A DNA stretch of 64,000 nucleotides from Gemmataceae bacterium (GCA_009691845.1 SIAJ01000018.1:1-64000); one strand, 5' to 3'. Counted from the stretch's first letter, positions 1 through 8,866 are shown. Translations and numbers: made by a program. Notes: generated by a model not told the origin, from the letters alone.

Positions 1-383
1 TCTTCGTAATCGTCCGTTTGCCGGCGAACGCGTGGGCGGTCATCATCGTCGTCCAACTCGTCGCGTTCATCGCGGCGCTTTCCGCGACGGCTGGGGCGAT
101 CGTCTTCTCTGTATTCGTCGTCTTGTCGGCCACGGCGGCTCGGACGATCGACCTCGGACGATCGACGCGGCGGCGGATCTCCTTCGTCGTCGAGACGGCT
201 GCGTTCCACTACTTTCGGAAACAAGGCCTTTACGGTCTTCGCCTCGACCCAGTCGGCCATGCCGTCACGCCAGACCAAATCGGTCGACTTTAGCCGGCCA
301 TCGTCCGCGAGGCGTCGAAGTTCGTCCTCGGTTACCGGACCTTTGCGTTCGGAACCTTCGCTGTAAAACCAGTCGGCGCTCAC
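1..383 (-). CDS. GYF_2-domain protein, N-terminal part (rest lies outside the window)
   Basis: Reading the minus strand from a GTG at 383 gives at least 127 residues without a stop, running off the window edge. Residues 4-55 match a bacterial GYF_2 domain: aromatic start WFYSEG, then KGPVTEDELRRLADDG and VWRDGMADWVEA, the usual pattern of this small fold that probably binds peptides. From about residue 65 the protein becomes charged and Arg/Asp-rich (SRRGRQDDEYREDDRPSRRG), probably a disordered linker before a domain we cannot see. A GGGAG ribosome site lies 5 bases upstream of the GTG and fixes the start. In planctomycetes GYF_2 modules are often fused to membrane domains, so a membrane protein is possible but not shown here. 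Confidence 0.8.
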   Translation of the reverse strand, partial: MSADWFYSEGSERKGPVTEDELRRLADDGRLKSTDLVWRDGMADWVEAKTVKALFPKVVERSRLDDEGDPPPRRSSEVDRPSRRGRQDDEYREDDRPSRRGKRRDERDELDDDDDRPRVRRQTDDYE

Positions 384-750
384 GGTGGCTCCCGGCGAGT
401 AGGGATAATCGGGCAGGCGAGGCAGAGTCGGTCGAGACGTACTTCGTTTACCGGGTCTGGTAATTTTTGTTGGTCCAGGGAATCCTGTCAAGCTCCCAGT
501 TTGAATTCGTGGCAGAAGATAGGCAAGCCACGGGTTTCGGCCAAGGCCGGAAAGCTGGCACGTGACAATTCTGCCCGGTTTTTCCTTGCGTTTTTGCTCG
601 TCGCCGCTATCGTCCAGTCGATTCCGCGCGTCATCGGGGGATGTGCGCGTGGACTGTAGGGGTTGTTACGTTTTACTAGCCAAATAGCCGATGAAATTCC
701 CGGAACAGCCTGCACACGGATCGTGCCGGCTTCTCGGAGGAAGGACTTCC
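384..750. other. Gene-free stretch between divergent genes
   Basis: These 367 bases separate the GYF_2 gene on the minus strand from the propeller protein on the plus strand. I see no convincing coding frame: a 92-codon minus-strand frame here overlaps the start of the next gene and has no ribosome site. No clear promoter boxes or palindrome were recognised. Both flanking promoters must lie within it. Confidence 0.5.
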
Positions 751-3105
751 ATGTCACGCACGCCACGATTGGGTTTGGAATCGCTCGAAGCTCGCGCAGT
801 CCCGGCGGACCTCGCTTACGCTCAATTGCTCACCGGGCTTCCCGCCAATGCCATGACTCGCGTCGTCGGTGATGCGGTTGGCAACCTGTATGTGACAGGT
901 TCCTTCACAGGGACGATTGATCTCAACCCGGACCCCGTGCTCACCAGGCTAATGACTGCCAATGGTGGAACGGACGTCTTCGTGGCAAAATATGGCTACG
1001 ACGGCCAACTCCTCTGGGCTCGTCAACTTGATGGCCAGGCCGACGAGACGGTGGCCGACATCACGCTGGACAACATTGGCAATGTCTACGTTGCCGGTAC
1101 GTTCAGAGGGGCCACGGATTTCAATCCGAACCCGGCCATCAGTGCCGTTGGAAGTGCGGCTCAAGGCGGCTCCGCATACATCTGGAAGCTCGACTCCCAG
1201 GGCGATTTCTTCATGGCCCGCGTGGCCGACGGTACGAGTTCGGCCAGCGGCATCGCGGTCGATACGAACGGAAACATTCTCCTGGCAGGCACGTTTGCGG
1301 GCACGGCCGACTTTCACCCGGCAGCCGATTTTGCGGTCAATCTGAACACGACGAACGCGAACGGGGCAGGGTTTTTGTGGAAGCTGGATTCGATCGGGAA
1401 CATGACCTGGGCTCGCAAGTTCGAGACGACCGGCACGCTGGCAACGGCGATGCCTGCCCTCGACGGTGCCGGCTACGCGTATCTCTCCGGCCGGTTTACC
1501 GGCACGGCCGATCTCGATCCTGAGGACGAGACGAAAGCTCTCGTTGCTGGCGGCACGGCCTGGACGCCGTTCGTGGTCAAGATCGGCTTCACGGGCGATT
1601 ACGTTTGGGGCCGAACGCTGCGACCAATCACCCCGACTGTCGGTGCGAACAACGCCATCACGGGCCTGGGTGTCGATGGCATCGGCAACGTCTTTGCGGG
1701 CGGCACGCTACAAGGGACGGTCGATTTCGAGCCGAGTGAGGCAAATTTTAATCTGACGAGTGCGAACGATACAACGGACGGCTTCATCTGGAAATTGAAT
1801 CCAGGCGGAACACTCGGTTATGCACGCAAATTCGGCGGACCGAACAACGAAACTCTCGCGGACCTCTTCGTCCACCAATCGGGATTCGCGTACGCAACGG
1901 GTGTCTTTACCGGCACGGTCGATTTCGATCCAGGGGCGGGTGTCGTGAATCTCGGCAGCGGTGCCGGCGCGGCCGACGCGTATGTCATCAAGCTCAATCC
2001 GTCCGGAAATCTTGCCTACACAAAGGCACTCGGCGGAGGCAGAAGTGCGACACGGCCGAGCGGCCTGTGGGCGGATGGTGCCGGGAACATGTACATCTCG
2101 GGCGGAGTGAGCGGACGAGCCGACTTCGAACCAGCGAACACGATTTCAGTTGTCGCAGCGGGCAACGGCAGCGGCTTTATCTCCAAGCTGTGGCCAGCCG
2201 TGGGTTCAGCCACCAAGCCGCAGAACCGTCCGCCGACCAACCTGTCGGCCGGTGGGCCCTACACGATTGATGAAGGAAAGTCGCTGACAATCAAGGCCGC
2301 GGCCGTCGATCCGGAGGGACAGCCGCTGACCTTTGCATGGGATCTGAACGGCGATGGCATCTACACGGACGCGATCGGGAAAAAGGTGACGCTTACCCGT
2401 GCTCAGTTGGCTGCTCTGGGTTTGGCCGATGGGAACAATGTCGCCAAGTCGATCCGCGTGCGAATCTTCGACAACACGAACCTCGGTGTGGAAGCAGCGA
2501 CGACGCTGACGATCAAGAATCTGCCGCCCGTCGGGACAATTGTTGCTCCCGCCACGGGAACCGAAGGCGTTCGACCGATTGTGAAGTATGTGGTGACCAG
2601 CGATCCCTCGAACAAGGATCTCAAGGCTGGGTTCCGGGCGAGTTGGGACTTCAACGACGATGGCGTGTGGGACCTGGGCAACGGTTCGACGTATGCTGGG
2701 TCGATCGCAGGCAAGGCCACGATCCCGCTTGGCTTCGTCAGCGATTCCGGCCCAATTCAGGTACTCGTCCGCATCTTCGACAAGGATGGCGGCTATGTGG
2801 ATGATCGGGCCACGATCATCATCAATGAAGCCGCCCCGAAGGCCGCCTTCGGCCCGATTAGTGCATTGACCTCCGGGTCGCCGGTCACGTTTAAGTTCTC
2901 GACCCCAGTCGATTCCCCGTCCGACTCGGCGGCCGGATTCACGTACGGCTTCGACTTCGACAACGATGGCGTGTTCGAGGTGAACGGCCCGAGCAAGCAG
3001 GCGGCCACGGTCTTCCCGGGTCGCGGCAGCTTCGTGGTGACGGGCCGCATCATGGATCAGGATGGCTTCTTCACGCTGTACACGCTGACTGTGAATGTGC
3101 TGTAA
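751..3105 (+). CDS. Secreted beta-propeller (SBBP-type) and PKD-like repeat protein
   Basis: The protein has 784 residues from the ATG at 751, chosen because GGAGGAAGG lies 6 bases upstream; an in-frame ATG at 691 has no such site. The N-terminus carries the planctomycete tag LESLEAR-AVP (residues 9-18), common on large exported proteins of this group and thought to be an export or surface-sorting signal. Residues 40-480 hold SBBP-like repeats (GNLYVTGSFTGTIDLNPDP, GNVYVAGTFRGATDFNPNP and more), which predict a beta-propeller. From about 492, 590 and 694 come three PKD/Ig-like domains (GGPYTIDEGKSLT; WDFNDDGVWDLG; FDFDNDGVFEVNG) with Asp-rich loops that may bind calcium. No catalytic residues are evident, so a cell-surface or matrix role is inferred. 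Confidence 0.85.
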   Translation: MSRTPRLGLESLEARAVPADLAYAQLLTGLPANAMTRVVGDAVGNLYVTGSFTGTIDLNPDPVLTRLMTANGGTDVFVAKYGYDGQLLWARQLDGQADETVADITLDNIGNVYVAGTFRGATDFNPNPAISAVGSAAQGGSAYIWKLDSQGDFFMARVADGTSSASGIAVDTNGNILLAGTFAGTADFHPAADFAVNLNTTNANGAGFLWKLDSIGNMTWARKFETTGTLATAMPALDGAGYAYLSGRFTGTADLDPEDETKALVAGGTAWTPFVVKIGFTGDYVWGRTLRPITPTVGANNAITGLGVDGIGNVFAGGTLQGTVDFEPSEANFNLTSANDTTDGFIWKLNPGGTLGYARKFGGPNNETLADLFVHQSGFAYATGVFTGTVDFDPGAGVVNLGSGAGAADAYVIKLNPSGNLAYTKALGGGRSATRPSGLWADGAGNMYISGGVSGRADFEPANTISVVAAGNGSGFISKLWPAVGSATKPQNRPPTNLSAGGPYTIDEGKSLTIKAAAVDPEGQPLTFAWDLNGDGIYTDAIGKKVTLTRAQLAALGLADGNNVAKSIRVRIFDNTNLGVEAATTLTIKNLPPVGTIVAPATGTEGVRPIVKYVVTSDPSNKDLKAGFRASWDFNDDGVWDLGNGSTYAGSIAGKATIPLGFVSDSGPIQVLVRIFDKDGGYVDDRATIIINEAAPKAAFGPISALTSGSPVTFKFSTPVDSPSDSAAGFTYGFDFDNDGVFEVNGPSKQAATVFPGRGSFVVTGRIMDQDGFFTLYTLTVNVL

Positions 3106-3159
3106 AGGGGGAGATCGGCACGCGAGAGCTTTTTTCAGACGGTCGGAGTGTGCAGATTT

Positions 3160-3543
3160 CTATTCAATTATCGCATCCGCTTCGATCTCGACGAGCATGT
3201 CGGGATCGATGAGCTTACTGACTTCGATAATCGCCGTGGCCGGGCGGATGTCACCGAAGACTTCGCCATGAGCCTTCCCAACTTTTTCCCAGTCGGCAAT
3301 GTTCGTCAGGTAAATGCGCGTGCGAACGACGTGCTTCATGCTCGCTCCGGCCTGTTGCAACGCAGCTTCGATAGTCTTCAGGGTCTGCACGGTTTGTGCG
3401 TAGACGTCCCCTTTGCCGACGAACCCCGCCGGAGTGGCTGCGGTCGAACCGGAAACGAACACAAACTGGCCAACCTTCACGCCCCGCGAGTAGCCGATGA
3501 TCGGCTCCCACTTGCCGCCGCTGGAAATGTTCTGACGGGTCAT
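3160..3543 (-). CDS. RidA/YjgF/UK114 family protein
   Basis: This 127-residue protein has the whole Rid fold; family members are usually 120-130 residues and form trimers. Recognisable parts are [17 protein letters not shown], the central [18 protein letters not shown] and the C-terminal [15 protein letters not shown]. True RidA removes reactive imine/enamine intermediates with a conserved Arg four residues before the Glu of the VEV-type strand. Here that place is Thr103 in RPATAIIEV, so imine deaminase activity is doubtful and it fits the Arg-less Rid subgroups better. The start at 3543 has AGGAG 7 bases upstream; longer frames run into a palindrome. It is last in a five-gene minus-strand array, 17 bases after a large inverted repeat. 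Confidence 0.9.
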   Translation of the reverse strand: MTRQNISSGGKWEPIIGYSRGVKVGQFVFVSGSTAATPAGFVGKGDVYAQTVQTLKTIEAALQQAGASMKHVVRTRIYLTNIADWEKVGKAHGEVFGDIRPATAIIEVSKLIDPDMLVEIEADAIIE

Positions 3544-3560
3544 GTTGATTCTCCTAATGG

Positions 3561-3625
3561 GCGAGCGGAGCGGCGTCAGCCGCCGGGTAATAACTACACC
3601 CGGCGGCTGACGCCGCTCCGCTCGC
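3561..3625. repeat. Perfect 28-bp inverted repeat with nested hairpins (family C)
   Basis: The arms 3561-3588 and 3598-3625 are exact reverse complements, separated by a 9-base loop. Each arm is itself a hairpin, GCGGC-GTCA-GCCGC. It lies between the PmoA-like gene, 7 bases after its stop, and the RidA-like gene. There is no U-tract on either side, so it is not a textbook intrinsic terminator. A related copy is at 19545-19589. Confidence 0.95.
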
Positions 3626-3632
3626 TCTAATT

Positions 3633-4586
3633 CTATTTGCCTACAAACGCTTTCCTCATTGCTTCGCACTCTGCCTGGGTCGCTTCGCCCGCTTTCACCC
3701 ACAGGCGGTACTTCACCTTCAGAGGCTTGTCCTTCGTCAGATCGTACTCGAAGTACGTTCCCACGCGGCCATAGGTCCGCTCGCTCTGGCGGGCTTCCTT
3801 TGGGTTATCTGGATGATCGAGGTAGACGGTTGTGTAGCGTTTGCCGTCGATCACGTAGCTCATCGCGGTCCAGGCGCGATTCACTGGACCCTTTCCGGAC
3901 ACCCAGTTCACTTCCTTGCCGTTCTCGCCTTTCCCTGTCGGGCTCAAGAAGTACGTCTCGCCTTTGGTTTTCTCAACTTCCACGTTGGCCCGGAAATGGA
4001 AGCCGGCATGTTGCGGATCGCCGTCGAGACGGATTTTGTCCAACTCCGTGGAAAGAACGCTTTCGAAGTCAATCAAGCGGCCTTCCTTCGAGTTGCGAAC
4101 GGTGAGGCTTCGCTCTTCGCTGGCGAAGGGCTTTCCGTCTTGGCCGTTCCAATTGACCTTCACGGTGTGTTTGCCGAACTCGGCCGTCGCTTCGTGCTTG
4201 CCGAAACCGGTGTGCTGCTGCGATTCCCCCTTCGTGCAATGCCACACGTCCGCCTGCTTCTTGTCTCCATAGCTAACCCGGTTGAAACCGAAGTAGATGC
4301 CTCGATGATGCGGAAATTGACCGTCCGGGCCATTGGTAAGACGCACCTTGCCGGATTCATCGTAGAGGTGGTGATAGACCTTAATGGTCGGGTTCGCGGT
4401 TGCCGATTTTTTGGGCGGTGTTTGCGAGGGGTCGAATTTCGGCCGCACATATTCGAGGACCGGTTTGCCCTCGAACATGAGCACCGGCTTCTCGCCGTCG
4501 GCATCAGTCCAGGTGAAGCCTTTGGATTCCGCGAAGTTCGTCGAGGCGACAAGAAGGCTAGCGAAAACGGAGAGTGCGTATTTCAT
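3633..4586 (-). CDS. Secreted PmoA-like (DUF6807) protein
   Basis: The 317-residue protein starts at the ATG at 4586, preceded by GAGG; upstream in-frame codons belong to the spacer. Residues 1-18 ([20 protein letters not shown]) look like a signal peptide, so it probably acts outside the cytoplasm. The body matches the DUF6807 family, often named PmoA (methane oxygenase) in databases although that name is misleading: [28 protein letters not shown] and [16 protein letters not shown] are typical. In planctomycetes these genes lie next to Gfo/Idh/MocA oxidoreductases, as here, and are thought to act on carbohydrates; no reaction can be assigned from the sequence. Palindromes flank it on both sides. 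Confidence 0.85.
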   Translation of the reverse strand: MKYALSVFASLLVASTNFAESKGFTWTDADGEKPVLMFEGKPVLEYVRPKFDPSQTPPKKSATANPTIKVYHHLYDESGKVRLTNGPDGQFPHHRGIYFGFNRVSYGDKKQADVWHCTKGESQQHTGFGKHEATAEFGKHTVKVNWNGQDGKPFASEERSLTVRNSKEGRLIDFESVLSTELDKIRLDGDPQHAGFHFRANVEVEKTKGETYFLSPTGKGENGKEVNWVSGKGPVNRAWTAMSYVIDGKRYTTVYLDHPDNPKEARQSERTYGRVGTYFEYDLTKDKPLKVKYRLWVKAGEATQAECEAMRKAFVGK

Positions 4587-4661
4587 GGATGTCCTCATAA
4601 TAGACTGCAGACTCCGTGTGGGGGTGATTGCCATCTGGAGTTTGCTGGCGAGTTCAAGATC

Positions 4662-4686
4662 GGCACACGGAGTGTGCCGACTACTA
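4662..4686. repeat. Half copy of family A palindrome supplying a stop codon
   Basis: GGCACAC-GGA-GTGTGCC at 4662-4678 is a 7-bp hairpin followed by GACTACTA. On the minus strand the TAGTAG end provides the TAG stop of the pterin dehydratase gene. Other copies are at 6496-6555 (two arms) and 55978-55995. Confidence 0.8.
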
Positions 4687-5049
4687 TTTGCTGAATACAA
4701 ACTTGCCCGGGTTGCCATCGCCCAGCGGGCTGTCGGCGGCAGGCCGCCACAATATTGCTTCTTCGATCTTCTTGGCGACCAGAAAATCCTTATCCGTGAT
4801 GCCTCCGGCCGAGTGCGTCATGAGCTTCACCCAGAGCTTGCCCCAGGTGACAGCTAGATCGGCGTGATGATAGGCCGCCTCGCAAATGTAACCGACGGCA
4901 TTAACGGCCATCAGAGTCTGCGGCCAGCCATCCGTGTTGTACTTGCGTCGCAGCCAGCCTTCTTCCAGAGACCAGCCGCTCAAGCCGAGTTCCTGGATCT
5001 TGGCTTTCACTTCGTCTTCGCTGTAGGTGCGTTCTTTTTCTGTTGACAT
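4684..5049 (-). CDS. Pterin-4a-carbinolamine dehydratase (PCD/DCoH) family protein
   Basis: The protein has 121 residues, near the family's 95-115. The family motif is present: AAYHHADLAVTWGKLWV with the His pair at 61-62, then THSAGGITDKD with His79 and Asp86. The fold dehydrates 4a-hydroxytetrahydrobiopterin to recycle the cofactor of aromatic amino acid hydroxylases and also occurs with moonlighting roles. The short leader before the domain (about 20 residues) is highly charged. The last 20 residues (ADSPLGDGNPGKFVFSK) extend beyond the usual domain end. No aromatic hydroxylase gene is nearby, so its partner is unknown. Start ATG at 5049; it is in the same-strand array with the Gfo and PmoA-like genes. 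Confidence 0.88.
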   Translation of the reverse strand: MSTEKERTYSEDEVKAKIQELGLSGWSLEEGWLRRKYNTDGWPQTLMAVNAVGYICEAAYHHADLAVTWGKLWVKLMTHSAGGITDKDFLVAKKIEEAILWRPAADSPLGDGNPGKFVFSK

Positions 5050-5068
5050 GATGCAACTCCTTGGATCA

Positions 5069-5165
5069 GAGCCACGACCGTAAGGGAGTGGCCAAGACTA
5101 GCCCGCTCCCTTACGGTCGCGGCTCCGATTGTCGCCTCATGGCCGCTCCCTTACGGTCGCGGCTC
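5069..5165. repeat. Inverted repeat plus a third direct copy (family D)
   Basis: A 20-base unit at 5069-5088 (GAGCCACGACCGTAAGGGAG) pairs with 5106-5125 at 19 of 20 positions. The second arm is repeated directly at 5146-5165. It fills the gap between the Gfo/Idh/MocA gene and the pterin dehydratase gene. No U-tract is present. Confidence 0.9.
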
Positions 5166-5178
5166 CGTTAACCGCCAA

Positions 5179-6474
5179 CTATGCTCCCGGTGCCTTCGGC
5201 ACCCAACGGCCAACAACCGGCACGGGTTCCGCAGGCAAATCCTGCTCCAGGCTGGTCAGATTCTTCGGGAACGTGTCCTCGAACCACTTGGCACCGCGAA
5301 GCGCTTCGTCCCACTTCAAGGCTTTGCCCGAGTATGCCGCCATGCGGCCCAGGATGGCCGTGAACGTGCTGTTGGCCACGTTTTCGAGTTCGTTCAGCGG
5401 CTTGTTATCGCGGATGGCCTTGATCAGGTCGATGTGTTCCTGAACGTAAGGATCGGTCTCGCCGCCGCCACCGACGAGTTCCTTGCCGTTGAAGAAGTAG
5501 TTGCCTGGGCTCGTGCGAACGCGGCCTTTGGTGCCGACAAATTCCTCGGAGACGTTGTTCACGCAGCCGTCGATCTGCCGGCAATAGCTTTGCACGATCG
5601 CGCCATTGGGATACTCGTACTCGATAGCAAAGTGGTCGAAAATGTTGCCGACGTTCTTGGAATCGCCCACGGGCCGATTGCTGCGGCCACCCATGCCAGT
5701 GGCCTTGATCGGATTGGCACCCATCGCCCAGTTGGCGACGTCCAGATTGTGAACGTGCTGCTCGCAAATGTGATCGCCGCACAACCAGACGTAGTGGTAC
5801 CAGTTATAGAACTGGTAGTGAGCGTCCTTCATGTCCTTCGGTCGCGCGTTAAACCAGGGCGTGGTGCCGTTCCAGTAGACGCGTCCGGAGGTAATGTCGC
5901 CGATCAGGCCGTCCTTCATTTGCTTGATCGTCTCGATGTACCCGGCCTGGTGACGGCGTTGCGTGCCGGCCGCGATCTTCAACCCCTTCTCTTGAGATTT
6001 CTTGACGAGATCGAGTACCTTGCGAGTGCCGGCCACGTCTACCGCCACGGGCTTCTCGGTGAAGATGTTTTTGCCGGCCTCGACTGCGGCTTCGAGATGC
6101 ATGGGGCGATAGCCGGGAGGTGTCGCGAGGATGACGTAGTCCACGCCCGACATGCTGACGAGTTTTTTGAACCCATCGAGCCCGTGAAAGCAAGTTTCCG
6201 GGGTGGCCGTCACGCGTTCTTTGTACTTGTTCTTGATGCCGGTGAATGTTCCTTTGACTTTGGTCTCGAATAGATCGCACAAGCCGGCGATCTCCACGTT
6301 CTTGTCGGCGTCCAAGACGTTGCGGATGGCACCCGTGCCACGGCCGCCGCAGCCGATCAGACCCACCTTGATGGTCTGCGAGTCGGCCGCGTACATTTTG
6401 CTTTGGATGGCCAGCGTCGTGGCCAATGCGCTACCCGCGATTAGAAAATCGCGGCGATCGACTGTTTCGCTCAT
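5179..6474 (-). CDS. Tat-exported Gfo/Idh/MocA family oxidoreductase
   Basis: The protein has 431 residues from the ATG at 6474, with AGGA upstream. The N-terminus has a twin-arginine signal (DRRDFLIAGSALATTLA, Arg7-Arg8), so a folded, cofactor-loaded enzyme is exported. A Rossmann motif GCGGRG (41-46) and the family's EKP catalytic motif (Glu140-Lys141-Pro142) are intact, consistent with NAD(P)-dependent oxidation or reduction of a sugar or sugar-like substrate. A C-terminal alpha/beta domain follows with VWLCGDHICEQHVHNLD. Planctomycetes carry very many such paralogues, usually with unknown substrates. Neighbours (SUMF1-like, PmoA-like) suggest a role in extracytoplasmic carbohydrate processing; this is inference. 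Confidence 0.9.
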   Translation of the reverse strand: MSETVDRRDFLIAGSALATTLAIQSKMYAADSQTIKVGLIGCGGRGTGAIRNVLDADKNVEIAGLCDLFETKVKGTFTGIKNKYKERVTATPETCFHGLDGFKKLVSMSGVDYVILATPPGYRPMHLEAAVEAGKNIFTEKPVAVDVAGTRKVLDLVKKSQEKGLKIAAGTQRRHQAGYIETIKQMKDGLIGDITSGRVYWNGTTPWFNARPKDMKDAHYQFYNWYHYVWLCGDHICEQHVHNLDVANWAMGANPIKATGMGGRSNRPVGDSKNVGNIFDHFAIEYEYPNGAIVQSYCRQIDGCVNNVSEEFVGTKGRVRTSPGNYFFNGKELVGGGGETDPYVQEHIDLIKAIRDNKPLNELENVANSTFTAILGRMAAYSGKALKWDEALRGAKWFEDTFPKNLTSLEQDLPAEPVPVVGRWVPKAPGA

Positions 6475-6495
6475 GGGAGAGTCCTTTGAAAAAAT

Positions 6496-6555
6496 AGTAG
6501 TAGGCACACTCCGTGTGCCGTCATTCAGAACAGCACACGGAGTGTGCCTACTACT
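6496..6555. repeat. Perfect 23-bp inverted repeat (family A, complete)
   Basis: Arms 6496-6518 and 6533-6555 are exact reverse complements around a 14-base loop, and each arm contains the 7-bp hairpin GGCACAC-TCC-GTGTGCC. It lies between the SUMF1-like and Gfo/Idh/MocA genes. Half copies sit at 4662-4686 and 55978-55995. Confidence 0.95.
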
Positions 6556-6563
6556 TTGCCGGT

Positions 6564-7658
6564 CTACTTGGGTACAAATTCTTCGTTGTTCTCTTTGACG
6601 ACCTTGGAGGTCATGCCGGTCAGTTCGTCGGGCTCAAGCGGTCTAACGACGCGGAAGCCGACCATGGAATAATTCGTCAGCCACCAGATGCTTTGTGGCT
6701 CTTGCGGGTCGGCGTCCATCCATTTCAGGTCCGATTTCCGGCGTGCCGCACTGCGGAGTTCCTTGGGGTCGTCTTTGTAGTGCCCCCCACGCGTCGTGTG
6801 CCGCCACTTGTTCTCGGTCGGCTTGAACAGGGGCGATTTGACGAAGCCGTCCTTCAAGGCGAGTTTCGAGTATCGCTCGTAAGCATCTTCCACGTAGTGA
6901 TCGATGCACCATTCCATCACGTTGCCATGCATGTCGTAGATGCCCCAGGCGTTTGGTTTCCGCGTACCGATTGCGTGTGGACCGAAGCGAGTGATACCGT
7001 CTTTCTCGGCCTTGGAGTTCACCTTGAGCCAGGCGTAGTCTTCGGGCTTATCACCGTTCGGAATGGCGTAGGGAGTGGTCGTTCCCGCCCGGCAAGCGTA
7101 TTCCCACTCGGCCTCGGTCGGTAGGCGATAATCCTTGCCGGTCTTCTTCGAAAGCCATTCGCAATATTTGTGAGCGCCGTGATGAGTCATGCAGATCGCC
7201 GGGTTCTTCTCGCGTTCGAAGCCGTAGGTTTCATCCACGTAGGGCTTGGTCGGCTTGGAAACAGCATCAGCGGGATTGGCCGGCTTCATGTCCTTTTTGG
7301 GGAGCTTGGCCTTTTCCTCGTCCGAGAGCAGGTTCACGTTGCTGTAGCGGAAGTACAGATCGAACTCGTCCCAGCTCACCTCGTGCTTGCCGATCCAGAA
7401 TGGCTTGAGTTGTACTTTGACTTGCGGACCTTCGTCCTCGCGACGGCCCGTCTCCGATTCGGGGCTGCCCATGAGAAATTCGCCGCCGGGCACGGCTACC
7501 ATCTCAAACGTGGCTTTGCCGTCCGGGCTTTCGAGCATCTCGGTATAGGCCATGTGCTTTGTGGCCGGCTTGGCGGGCCTCAGGTCATCGGCCAGGGCCG
7601 CGAACAAGACGAAGCCGCCGAGGACGAGTGCAACAGATATTTGGATGCGGCGGAGCAT
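6564..7658 (-). CDS. Secreted SUMF1/formylglycine-generating-enzyme-like protein
   Basis: The protein has 364 residues from ATG 7658 (an in-frame GTG lies at 7676). Residues 5-24 form a signal peptide or anchor (ISVALVLGGFVLFAALA). The FGE-sulfatase fold is clear: MVAVPGGEFLMGSP, WIGKHEVSWDEFDLY, YRLPTEAEWEYACRAGT, WGIYDMHGNVMEWC and the closing GFRVVRP. The paired cysteines that make true formylglycine-generating enzymes copper oxidases are absent: the RGG segment reads RGGHYKDDPKELRSAARR, without Cys. It is therefore probably not a sulfatase maturase but one of the many planctomycete SUMF1-fold proteins of unknown role. First gene of the five-gene minus array. Confidence 0.88.
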   Translation of the reverse strand: MLRRIQISVALVLGGFVLFAALADDLRPAKPATKHMAYTEMLESPDGKATFEMVAVPGGEFLMGSPESETGRREDEGPQVKVQLKPFWIGKHEVSWDEFDLYFRYSNVNLLSDEEKAKLPKKDMKPANPADAVSKPTKPYVDETYGFEREKNPAICMTHHGAHKYCEWLSKKTGKDYRLPTEAEWEYACRAGTTTPYAIPNGDKPEDYAWLKVNSKAEKDGITRFGPHAIGTRKPNAWGIYDMHGNVMEWCIDHYVEDAYERYSKLALKDGFVKSPLFKPTENKWRHTTRGGHYKDDPKELRSAARRKSDLKWMDADPQEPQSIWWLTNYSMVGFRVVRPLEPDELTGMTSKVVKENNEEFVPK

Positions 7659-7705
7659 GTCTGCTAGATTCTCCACTAGGGCACTTACTTCAACAGAAAT
7701 ATTCT

Positions 7706-8713
7706 ATGAGCCGCATTCTACCTTTCCTCGGACTTCTTGCGTTTGGTTCGGCTTGGGCAGATGAGCCGCAACGATTCGAGTATGAGGAGCCGCACATGGG
7801 GACGAAGTTTCGCATCGTCCTCTACTCACCCAACAAGGCAACGGCGGACAAGACCGCCAAGGCAGCGTTCGCTCGTGTGGCCGTGTTGAATCGAATCATG
7901 AGCGACTATTCGCCGGATAGCGAGTTGATGCAACTGTGCAAGAGATTCGAGAAGGAGTCGGTTGCGTCGGTGAAAGTCAGCGATGAACTGTTCTTCTTGC
8001 TACACAAGGCGAACCAGGTTTCCGAGTTGTCCGGAGGGGCCTTCGACGTCACGATCGGCCCGGTCGTGAGGCTTTGGCGGCAAGCCCGCAAAGACCGCCG
8101 CTTACCGGAGCCGGAAATCCTTAAGGCGGCACTTCAGAAAGTTGGTTACAAGAATCTTACGCTCGATGCCAAGGAGAAAAGCGTTTTGCTGAAAGTGCCG
8201 GGCATGATGCTCGACCTCGGTGGAATCGCCAAGGGGTATGCCGCAGACGAAGGATTGCGCGTGATCGGGACTTTCGGAATCAAAAGTGCTCTCGTCGCGG
8301 CCAGCGGGGACATCGCTGTTTCCAGGGCTCCTCCTGGCCGGGATGGCTGGCGGATCGATGTTGAACCATTGCCCGGTTCGAAGGACCCCCGGCAGGTGGT
8401 CTTGGTAGATGCAGCGGTGTCAACCTCGGGAGATTCCGAGCAGTTTGTCGAGATCGCGGGAGTACGTTACTCGCACCTGGTTGATCCGTTTACGGGCATC
8501 GGCCTGAAGGGGCGGCGAAGCGTGACGGTCGTCTCACGGCGAGGCATCGATGCGGATAGTCTGACGAAGATGGCCAGTATTCTCCCGCCCGACAAAGCCA
8601 TTGAGAAGATCGAGGCGTTGCAAGGAACGGCAGCCCTGATTGTTGTTAAGTTGGTGAAGGGGGAGGAAGTTAAACAATCGAGTAGATTCGCTGGCTTCCT
8701 GGCGAAGGAATAA
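7706..8713 (+). CDS. apbE: FAD:protein FMN transferase (ApbE family), exported
   Basis: The 335-residue protein starts at ATG 7706, followed by a signal peptide (ILPFLGLLAFGSAWA) without a lipobox Cys. ApbE enzymes use FAD to attach FMN to a Thr of exported flavoproteins such as Nqr/Rnf subunits. The family signatures are present: HMGTKFRIVLYSP, SGGAFDVTIGPVVRLWR, MLDLGGIAKGYAADEGL, VAASGDIAVS, AVSTSGDSEQF, YSHLVDPFTG and, near the end, DADSLTKMASIL, which supplies the Asp/Thr region binding Mg. No target flavoprotein is encoded nearby. It is divergent from the SUMF1-like gene. Its stop codon overlaps the U-tract of a terminator for the opposite strand. Confidence 0.92.
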   Translation: MSRILPFLGLLAFGSAWADEPQRFEYEEPHMGTKFRIVLYSPNKATADKTAKAAFARVAVLNRIMSDYSPDSELMQLCKRFEKESVASVKVSDELFFLLHKANQVSELSGGAFDVTIGPVVRLWRQARKDRRLPEPEILKAALQKVGYKNLTLDAKEKSVLLKVPGMMLDLGGIAKGYAADEGLRVIGTFGIKSALVAASGDIAVSRAPPGRDGWRIDVEPLPGSKDPRQVVLVDAAVSTSGDSEQFVEIAGVRYSHLVDPFTGIGLKGRRSVTVVSRRGIDADSLTKMASILPPDKAIEKIEALQGTAALIVVKLVKGEEVKQSSRFAGFLAKE

Positions 8714-8746
8714 AAAGGGCCCCTGGGGACTCGCATCCCAGGGGCC
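8712..8746 (-). terminator. Intrinsic terminator for the minus-strand lipoprotein operon
   Basis: Arms 8718-8727 and 8737-8746 (GGCCCCTGGG and complement) form a 10-bp stem with a 9-base loop. On the minus strand the stem is followed by five U residues (AAAAA at 8712-8716 on the plus strand). It ends transcription coming from the genes at 8867-10297, and its U-tract overlaps the apbE stop codon. Confidence 0.85.
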
Positions 8747-8866
8747 GCCAAAGCTGTCCCTGTTGAGAAATGAGGACAGCAAAGAATTTTTAGCGTTTTT
8801 TAAGCCCCGCGCCAAGGAAAATCCGAAGAAGTTGGGCAAGAGATTTCAAAAACGCACAGTTCGCAC

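Noticed and set aside
488-766. 92-codon minus-strand frame
   Set aside because: Overlaps the start of the propeller gene, no ribosome site, no recognisable domain.
3813-4694. 293-codon plus-strand frame
   Set aside because: Antisense of the PmoA-like gene, which has a signal peptide, a ribosome site and family motifs.
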